A DNA stretch of 64,000 nucleotides from NCBI RefSeq assembly GCF_910592395.1, contig NC_088323.1, positions 11,147,501 to 11,211,500 of the forward strand, in the 5' to 3' direction. The notes beneath the pieces were generated by a model. That model was not told the origin of the DNA. It ran no database searches and worked only from the letters and a program-made list of their open reading frames with translations. This document shows positions 56,691-64,000 of the stretch, piece by piece. The first letter of the stretch is position 1. Each line of letters opens with the position of its first letter. This DNA is from Lineus longissimus (Eukaryota; Nemertea; Pilidiophora; Heteronemertea; Lineidae). A program made the position numbers and the translations under genes.

Positions 56691-57139
56691 TGAGACAAGA
56701 CCACAATTGATTTTTTAAGCCTTTTAGCAGTTAAATTGTCAATGTTTGACCGCGACGCATCAAATAATGCGTGGTGCTGTGAATCTGAAATTTAGATTAT
56801 GTTATTCCGGACAGTCGGGCAAGTAAATGGTGAAAAATAAACTGGTGATTGACCACGGAAATTTTTTGATAATCGACAAATTAGACAGACTTTGATATTT
56901 CCACTCTTTTCAGCCAACTGGCAGAAAAAACTCAAAACACGCCCCCTATTACCCAATTAGCAAAATTCGAAATTAATTTTTTCATCAAATAATTTCTTTA
57001 TATCTGTAGACTTGCCACAACAAATATTTTTTCAATACCTCTCCAAATATGTACTTGAGAGTTAAAAACATGCACTCGTCTAATTGATAGGCCTCGACCC
57101 TCCAACCTATGAATATTCATTAGTGGTCTTGTCTCGTTT

Positions 57140-57640
57140 ACTAGAGGTCATTAGAAGGTTCCTTTCGAAAAGCATAGCCACCATGGCAGCCATCTTTAAT
57201 TGTGTTTCTGCTCGATAACTGACAGACGCCTAGGGCAAATTACCCCAATTTTTCTTAAACATTTGTGTAAACAGTTTTTTTTCTCAAACATTTGTGTAGT
57301 CTCTTTTCAAAAATGGCCACCATGGGATCCATCTTGAATTATGTTTCTTCTCTATAACTGGCAAACGCCTTTGCCATTCAATTCCAACTTTTTATGGTCA
57401 CTGGAGGATGCTTCATTTCCATAATCAGCACCGCCATTTTACTGAGGGGGCCACAAAGATGGCTATCTTGAATTTTTCTTTACCCTCAATAACTGGCAAA
57501 CACCCTAACCCTTCAATTCCTACTTTCTCCCGTTCATTGACAGTCCCTAAGGATGCTTCCTTTCCATATTCGGCACCTCCATTTTTCCGATGCGGCCGGT
57601 GTGGCAGCCATCTTCAATTTCATTTCTGCTCGTCTTGGCC
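57140..57640 (+). repeat. Diverged tandem repeat, unit ~140 bp
   Basis: CATCTT-AATT-TTTCT...ATAACTG-CA-ACGCC recurs near 57190, 57331, 57466 and, partly, 57609, spaced about 135-143 bp. AAGGTTCCTTTCGAAAA at about 57156 is shared with the 145-bp units at 38567-39215, so the two arrays may be distant relatives. Confidence 0.55.
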
Positions 57641-58213
57641 GTTTTATTACAACTTTTTTTGATACAGTGGAAGTCACTAGAGAAGGACTCAAAACATTTC
57701 CATCGAGACTACTACTCCTTTCCTGTACAGCAAGCACAAACCCACAGTTTCCTCTTCATCACACACATACGGAGAACACACAGTCGGGGGCATATGCCAC
57801 GCTTTACGTTGCACTTGTTACTTGTTGCAATCATGCTGGTCACTCTTTGGAATTGGCCAGGATCAGCTGGCTGAAATCTTCTGTCTTTGATCATTTGTAG
57901 GTCAGTAGATATCCTGCTCCCTCAGTTAATCCAAAACAGGTTCTTCCAAGTCTATTGTGGCCCTGTAAAGTAATACACTAAATAGTGGCAGGTGTCTTAT
58001 TTAGAGCAATTTGCGGATAATGTGGAAATTTGTTCCGACTGGAAAAATTGCATGGGATTTTTTAAATCATGTAAATTTACGTTCTTTAGATTTTTGAGAA
58101 ATTTTGTGAGAAATTGGTTGAAAAATTCAACCACTTAACTGTGGTGGAGCGATATTTCGGTCTAATGACGTCATGTGGCAATATGCCATGTGCAACGATG
58201 CATGATGCAATGC
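57641..58213. other. Intergenic
   Basis: No supported feature. Overlapping ORFs of 60-115 codons carry no domain. Confidence 0.4.
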
Positions 58214-58250
58214 ATGGCGTCTGGAGCATCTCGTAGTGAAGTGGTTAGCG
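58214..58250 (+). other. Candidate first exon
   Basis: ATG at 58214 opens MASGASRSEVVSG and meets a strong donor (GCG|GTAAGT). No partner exon joins cleanly. A frame at 58796-58987 (AIIAILSALIKAEFDSLLQD) follows an AG and might belong to a transposase, but its phase does not fit. The segment TAGTGAAGTGGTTAGCGG also resembles a polymerase III A box, so a SINE origin is an alternative. Confidence 0.2.
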
Positions 58251-59658
58251 GTAAGTGATGATTTTGGAGGGGTTGAAGAGCATGGTGATGCCCCCCCTTT
58301 CAATGTCTCACACAATCTCATTCCTCTTTCCAGAAACATTATAATGTAAGTGATTCCTTTAACACCCTTTGCATCATTTCTTCTCTCTTTATACATTCCA
58401 AGGAGATCACCCAAATTTGCTGTCACTCAAGTCACTAAAAACCAACATTTTAAAAGCATCTCATTGCCTCAGGTAGGCTGTCTCTTATATCGAGCAATAC
58501 CATATTGTACTTTATGGATACTATTCCAGGTCTCTGTCCATTAATCCCCTTATTCGGCCTTCCAGTGATATACTGTTGTGGAAAAAAATATCATCAGTTC
58601 ATCTGTTTAAAATATTGCAAATGTTTTGAATGAAAATTTATATCCGAGTACATGGTGTAAAAGTATTAGAAATCATTCAAGAGACTAGATGCATTGGAAC
58701 TTTAGGGCAGTTCTCCCCAGAGGACAACTTTAAGAACTTCTGAACATGCTCTTTACTCGTTACAAAGATACTAGATCTCTATTACTTTTTAGTATGTGGC
58801 AATCATTGCAATTTTGTCTGCACTCATTAAAGCAGAATTCGATAGTTTGCTCCAAGATGATGAGGAATATTGCATATCGCTCTCCTTTTTCAGAATTTCT
58901 CTTCGATTTTCATCGAGCCTACATCAGATGAATCTTTACATCATGTCCCGTCGCTTTAATCCATTCAAAACTTCACTCTATCAATGAATGCTCCAGAAAA
59001 TGATGACTTTGCGCAGGGTTTGTTCCCCATACTAGGTGTGTGAGTCTGCCATCAAAGAGTGGGAGGTTGAAGGATAGTGACGCACATAGATGCTTCAGTA
59101 TGGCGAGAAGCCAGGAAGCGAGGCTGAACAGTCAACTTGGTCACAAAATTTTTTTCTTATTTTCAGAATGCCTTATTTTTATGCATTGAATTGAAAAACT
59201 ATTCTAGAAGTCATCTGGAACTATTCATCCATGGCATTGCTTTGCTTTATTCTTTGCCAGGAGCGCCATATAGTCTGAACAGCTGGCGACAGCTCGCCCA
59301 AACATGTTTTGAGTTGCCATGATGAATGAGACAAACTACCTTGTCTTTAGAAGATCCGTTAATTTTAGCATTTTATCGATGATGTATGAAGAGATGACAA
59401 AGACCCAAGGTAAACAGGTATCTAATCTTCCATTCTCTCAAATTTCAACAATTTCATTGAGTATTAGCAGAGACAATTGTAATTTCATGCAATTTTTGGT
59501 ATCGCTATGAGAGATATGCTAAATTCTAAAAAGCCTCTAGATATGAGATTTTATACAGGTTTGGTGAGGAATATATTTAAGTGGTGAATCAAACATGACC
59601 CTGGACAACTGAATATGGCAATTTAAATCACCAGTTCCTGCCTATAGTCCCCCTTTGA

Positions 59659-60497
59659 CCCTTTCGCTGGGATGCGAACATTTTGTTCTCTTTCCTTTAT
59701 ATGCTCAGCTTAAAGTGACAATATAGGGAGCAGCTAGGCAGGCAAGATAAAATTACACAAAGTCGCCAATAGTGGTCTCTCACATATCACAGTACATCGA
59801 AATGATTAGTGCTTGTAAGATGAATATATTTAGTGCTGAATCTGACATGACCCAGGGCCCTTACTTTGTATATTAGTCACCTGAAGATGGCCAAATTAGC
59901 CCCTCGGCTCCTATCTTTAACTTCAGTTCTTTCCGCAATTTGTGCATGTTACTTTTAAAGCAAGGATTGAGCTTCATAGAGTTGTCCTAGGACTTTGAAG
60001 TAATTAAAATATTTGTTTCCATGTGGCTAGGAGAATCAGAATCTGTGGTTAATTTTTTTGCCAAAATTCTGCTAATTCATTTCAGAAACATAGACTCGGA
60101 CCCTTCAATCTGAGCGCCATCTGATTCACTATCATGGCCATTCATCATCGGAATCATCGCCAAAGTTTTCACGTTCTGAGTCACTGTCCACATAAATTTC
60201 ATCAATCACAGCATCTAATGTCATTCTAGCAAGTGGTCGCGGCATTTTGACGTTTGACACTAACTTTTCAGCCTCAAAATCACAGATTTCTTGAGAAGAA
60301 TGACCCTTTTTGTAGCGGGAAATCGGTAGTCATATGTATTGACGATCTGCTGTTGCCATCTACCAGATGCTTATGGAACTGCATATTATTTCAAAATGCA
60401 TAAAAAATAGTATTGACCAGGTCCCACAACTGCGTATGGCCACACAACGGGCATTTTAATTTTGGGGGCCGATCATCGTACATCAACATTGAAAGGG
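59659..60497 (-). mobile_element. piggyBac-type element, short decayed copy
   Basis: CCCTTTCGCTGGG at 59659 and ...TTGAAAGGG ending 60497 are inverted CCCTTT termini. The 4-bp flanks TTGA and TTAT look like mutated TTAA sites. Inside on the minus strand, 60245-60132 encodes a short acidic N-terminal ORF, about 250 bp from the element end, as expected for a piggyBac transposase start. Confidence 0.45.
60132..60245 (-). pseudogene. Acidic piggyBac-transposase-like N-terminus
   Basis: MPRPLARMTLDAVIDEIYVD is followed by SDSERENFGDDSDDEWP and a stop. Acidic Ser/Asp-rich leaders of this type open many piggyBac transposases, but no catalytic part remains, so the assignment leans on the CCC/TTAA-like termini around it. 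It could equally be the leader of another transposon protein. Confidence 0.3.
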
Positions 60498-60712
60498 TTA
60501 TTATTGCATGGCCAAGTCCGCAAGAAGGCTTACAGTCCTGTCGCAATGTTTACCCGTATTGTTGAGGATTTTTTGCTCACCGTTCTGGTTCTGGTTAACA
60601 AATTTCCACAAGGGAATATAACGTCACTTGGTCGTTGCTTCTTATGCTTAAATTTAGGGTTCCGATTCAATATTTACATATCCATATTTACAAAAGTCTG
60701 ATGTTATAAATA

Positions 60713-61187
60713 CTATTTCCTCAAGTAACCCCGCAGCTTGGTCTTGAAGCATATGAGGTTCTTGGCAGCAACTACATCTTGTGGTAGATCGTTCCATTCG
60801 TTTGATGTTCTGGGTACGAACGCGAATTGAAATATATCTACCGATGCCTGGGTTTTCTTGAATTGCTGGTCGTGGTGTTGTCTGGCACTGGGTCTTGCCT
60901 TTGGTGGGGCAGGTATGTTTTAGGGATGGCAATCTCTTCATGATGATTTTAAAGAGCATTGCCAACTGGGCCTCTTTCCTTTCGATGGCTAGTGGGGTCA
61001 AATTCAGTTCCTGGATAATCTTTGTTGGTGAGTCATTCTTTACTGTTTTGGTTTTGCAGTGTCTGTTATTAAAGACAAATCTCGCTTCACGGCGCTGCGC
61101 CTTTTAGATCATCCTTGTGAACGTTGCCTGATGCCAGACAGCTTGGGCATACGAGAGTTTGGACTTCACGATTGAGTTGAACGCCTT
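60713..61187 (-). pseudogene. LINE (non-LTR retrotransposon) reverse-transcriptase C-terminal tail
   Basis: Reading leftward from 61187, the frame gives SKLSYAQAVWHQATFTRMI, TAA (61104-61106), KAQRREARFVFNN, then LTPLAIERKEAQLAMLFKII. After a frame change near 60850 it ends FVPRTSNEWNDLPQDVV to LRGYLRK and TAG at 60713-60715. The LxYAxxVW, xxQRRxARFV and PRTxxxWNxLP motifs are standard in the region after the reverse-transcriptase core of Jockey/CR1-like elements. The copy is 5'-truncated at 61187, where the head of a 301-bp-family element begins. One stop and one frameshift make it dead. Confidence 0.75.
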
Positions 61188-62610
61188 GGCTCGCTACCGT
61201 AGGGGGGTTTATTCCACACCGCTGTGTCCGCAACCGTCGTTGTCATCGTTGTCTGTATCCTGTTTTTAAAACAGTGGCACGTTTCTTAACTGCTAGAGCT
61301 ATGAACTTAAAACTTGACTTGGCCAGAAGTGGAAACCTAAAAAGTGTGTTATCTCTCTAAAGAGTTACTCATTTTCCATAAAATGTTCATGTTAGGTGCT
61401 CCTAGCAAGGATACATCACATATCATACGGGTTATTGATTTGATCTAATTTTCAAGGTCACAGAGGTCAAATACCATAAATTGGCCGTTTAAATGTAACT
61501 ATGGCAGGTTTTGAACCGCTAAAGCTATGAACTTGAAATTCGGTACGCATGACTCCCTAGTCATGTTACCTCTGACACTGAATTACGGTCTGATCTGATT
61601 CTCGACTTGGTCACCAGGGGGCCAAAAGTAACTGAAAAGAGCAGGGGCCATTGTTCTCACTGTATCGATATTTAATGGTTAGGAATTTATCCTGGTTAAG
61701 AAACATGTTACAAGTATAGTATAAAAGTTAAATCAAAGTCGGTATGACCTGTGATGTATCATTGCTTGGAGTACCTACTATAAAAATATTATTGAAAATA
61801 AGTCACTAATAAACTTCTCAGTTTTGGCTCCCTGGTGGCCTAGTTGAGAATCATATTGGACCGCAATTTTGTGTCATAAGTTATCTGACTTCGGGGGTGA
61901 TGGGTATCAAGTTTCAAGGTGTTAGCTTTAGCGGTTAAGAAATGGCCATTGTTACACTCAAACAGCAAATTTTAGCCATTTGACCTGATTGACCTTGAAA
62001 ATCAAAAATTCATACGACATGTATTGTATCCGGGCTTTGAGTACCTACCATAAAAATATCATTGAAAAAAAGTCTGAGACTGAATTGTGGCATCATATGA
62101 TGCACTGTTTGGCCACCAGGGCTCCCTCATTTCTGGTCAGAAAAATTTGAAAAAAATATGGTTAAATATATATATGGCAATGGTGCATCATATATCCATC
62201 GCGTTATTTTTCTGACCTATTTTTCAAGGCCACAGGATCACGGTCGTCCGGCTGCACCGCCGTTAAGAGAACAGTGGCATGTTTTTTAACAGCTTTAGCC
62301 AGAGATCTCAAATTTGGTACAAATGTACCTCTTGATGACCCCTACTCAGATACCAAATTATGGCGTCATATGATTCACAATTTGGCCACCAGGGGGCCAA
62401 ACGTCAAAAGTGAAAATATGCGATTGCTCCCTCATTTCTGCTCTGCTTCTGATACATCATATAACGTCTGCAGTTTTTTACCTACTTTTCAAGATCCTTT
62501 GACGCAGGTGAGCACATGGTCCCTGGACCATTTAATCTAGTTTTGGCCCCCTGGTGGCCAAGTCGAGAATCAGATCAAACTGAATTTAAGGGTCGGAGGT
62601 TATCACAGTG
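61187..62610. repeat. 301-bp-family cluster in alternating orientation
   Basis: The plus-oriented head GGCTCGCTACCGTAGGGGGG and monomer run to about 61635. A minus-oriented tail and monomer (reading CAGTGAGAACAATGGCCCC on the minus strand) fill 61640-62095. A plus-oriented unit with tail GGTGAGCACATGGTCCCTGG follows to about 62530, then a minus-oriented piece to about 62610. Nested insertions or inversions among copies are the likely cause. Confidence 0.7.
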
Positions 62611-62667
62611 GACAACAGTACATCATTAACGCGACCGTATTTAACATAAACAACATTGCCGCGTTGG

Positions 62668-62757
62668 GTAGGCGAAGCAGGGGTAGGTGAAGCGGAGGGT
62701 AGGCAAAGCAGAGGGTAGGCAAAGCAGAGGGTAGGCAAACCGGGGGTAGGCAAAAGG
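62668..62757 (+). repeat. Minisatellite, unit GAGGGTAGGCAAAGCA
   Basis: Six imperfect tandem units of about 16-17 bp. Confidence 0.85.
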
Positions 62758-63398
62758 GGGATACACCGGATTGTATATCAGTGAACAGATTCAGCATGCC
62801 TGGGATTGCAAAGAAGTTGCAATGATCTGATAAATATTGATAATTTGGCATTTTTGATACCCCTTTGAAAAGCATGAATGCTACAGTGTCCAGAGTACGC
62901 TAATGACCTCTTTGATAATCGTAGGGAATCGTCAGGCCTTGGGCTCCTCTTATGTTAGTAGTTGTCAAACATCCCTTCAATTTGTGAGATAATTAGGTAC
63001 AAATCTCGATACATGCAAATAGTACGGTCATTAACAACGGCTCGGTGTTCTCCATTAACAACCGACCACAATTAAAGTGTACTCCTACTTGAAATTGAAA
63101 ACAAGAATAGCAAATCCGTTTGAAGGGTTTATTCTTTGGAAAAATAATGTTATTTCTACCTGAAATGTCCACTAAATGATCGTTTCTGGAATCAGGTTGT
63201 ACTCTGAAAAATGAGATCTAATCTGTGGTTGGAATGGTTTTATGGTTCAGTGTCGGTCGATTTCTGTTCTAGCCACCTGTAAATTTTCATGAATATACTG
63301 TATTGTGCCTACTCTAAGCCAGGTAATGCTCTGGCGAACTGTTTGGCCATGCACTATCAAGCATGGGTTCCGCCCCATAATTAATCAAACAGGCCTGA

Positions 63399-63480
63399 AC
63401 TCTTTCAGCCCGGAGACCGTATATATACGGTTTGCCATGTTTGATTTCACTGCCGAAAACCGTATATACACGGTTTTTCA
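63399..63480. repeat. Pair of ACCGTATATAYACGGT palindromes
   Basis: ACCGTATATATACGGT (about 63417-63432) and ACCGTATATACACGGT (about 63460-63475) lie 43 bp apart, downstream of CTCTTTCAGCCCGGAG. Paired palindromes near a transposon end could be transposase binding sites. A short frame MPEYIDDLFNELW follows at 63552. Confidence 0.5.
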
Positions 63481-63543
63481 TAATTCGAATTTCCCGCACT
63501 GTCACATGACATGTAAACCGCATAAACAAATATAGTGACTCAA

Positions 63544-64000
63544 GCAAGATATGCCAGAGTACATCGACGATCTTTTCAATGAATTGTGGTGAGTTTGGGA
63601 GTTGTTAGACGGCGCTGCAGTCAGTTAAAATGGTACGCTGTTTTGAACTGTTTCACACGGAAAAATTCTACTACAGGGGATAATAAGACAAAATAAGTCA
63701 AAACACTCTTGTAAATAAGTTACTGTTTTATTAGGTGTTCACATTCAATTTACACACAGTTATGGAGTATCAGAATAACATTTGGACAGTATTTCCAAGT
63801 ATTTTATTCAAGTTTGTTGATGTAAATACGTTCCGCCAATTCTTCGGAAATAAATTGAGGACCGAAAACATGACATTTGTCAGTGATTAGTGAAATTTTT
63901 GTATTATGGATAAAATGACTTTATACACACCATTTTGTTGCTGAAGGAAAGATCTATCAGTGGTACCAAGTTTGTTGAGGTTGGGTGAGCAGTTTTTGTT
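63544..64000. other. Intergenic to window end
   Basis: No gene recognised beyond the 13-codon frame at 63552. Confidence 0.4.

Overview
This is a gene-poor stretch of metazoan nuclear DNA. The evidence is GT-AG spliceosomal introns of about 400 bp, a bromodomain split over several exons, THAP domains, and a dense, varied set of animal-type DNA transposons. Frequent short palindromes (AGGCCT/TAGGCCTA, and ACATGTAC runs) remind me of marine invertebrate, perhaps deuterostome, genomes. I cannot name the species. There are no bacterial-type operons, no CRISPR array and no convincing tRNA or rRNA gene.

The most important locus is at 19363-23680 (+). Four introns with compatible phases join a BRD7/9-like bromodomain to a large intronless exon. 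That exon encodes a protein of about 715 residues with candidate catalytic D, D and E residues and a C-terminal C-x-C-x7-C-x2-C cluster. I read it as a bromodomain-transposase fusion with a RAG1/Transib-like order of motifs. The reading frame carries one in-frame TAG and one apparent 1-nt frameshift, so it may be a young pseudogene or may hold assembly errors. Small, less certain spliced genes lie at 1806-2278, 44981-45760 and 28313-29168 (minus).

Most of the rest is mobile DNA. Left to right: a nearly intact pogo-type element with TA-flanked inverted repeats (2849-5992); a 71-bp tandem array (7261-7615) abutting a GC-rich retroelement-like sequence (7616-9770) that recurs at 36569-37680; a complete Helentron-like element of 301-bp monomers (11559-12650); a Kolobok-like element with TTAA sites carrying a broken THAP gene (13050-14439); a PIF/Harbinger-type element (16815-17525); an intact THAP ORF facing a broken acidic ORF (24516-25362); a TTAA MITE (32210-32537); a pogo deletion derivative (42774-44228); a Helentron-like composite (about 44490-47817) holding a small spliced gene and a nested Harbinger; a duplicated 1.3-kb Helentron-like element (48629-50012 and 51285-52579), the second copy inserted without visible target duplication into a 301-bp-family element; piggyBac-type elements (55458-55738, 59659-60497); and the 3' tail of a LINE (60713-61187).

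A recurring theme is a shared design: short subterminal inverted repeats, a simple-sequence stretch near the 5' end, tandem monomers, and a 3' hairpin before a T-rich flank. At least four otherwise unrelated families show most of it. This is the organisation described for Helentron-associated (HINE/pearl-type) elements. The 301-bp monomers also carry a CTCF-like core and a near-perfect direct-repeat-3 nuclear receptor site, so the family may be spreading regulatory sites.
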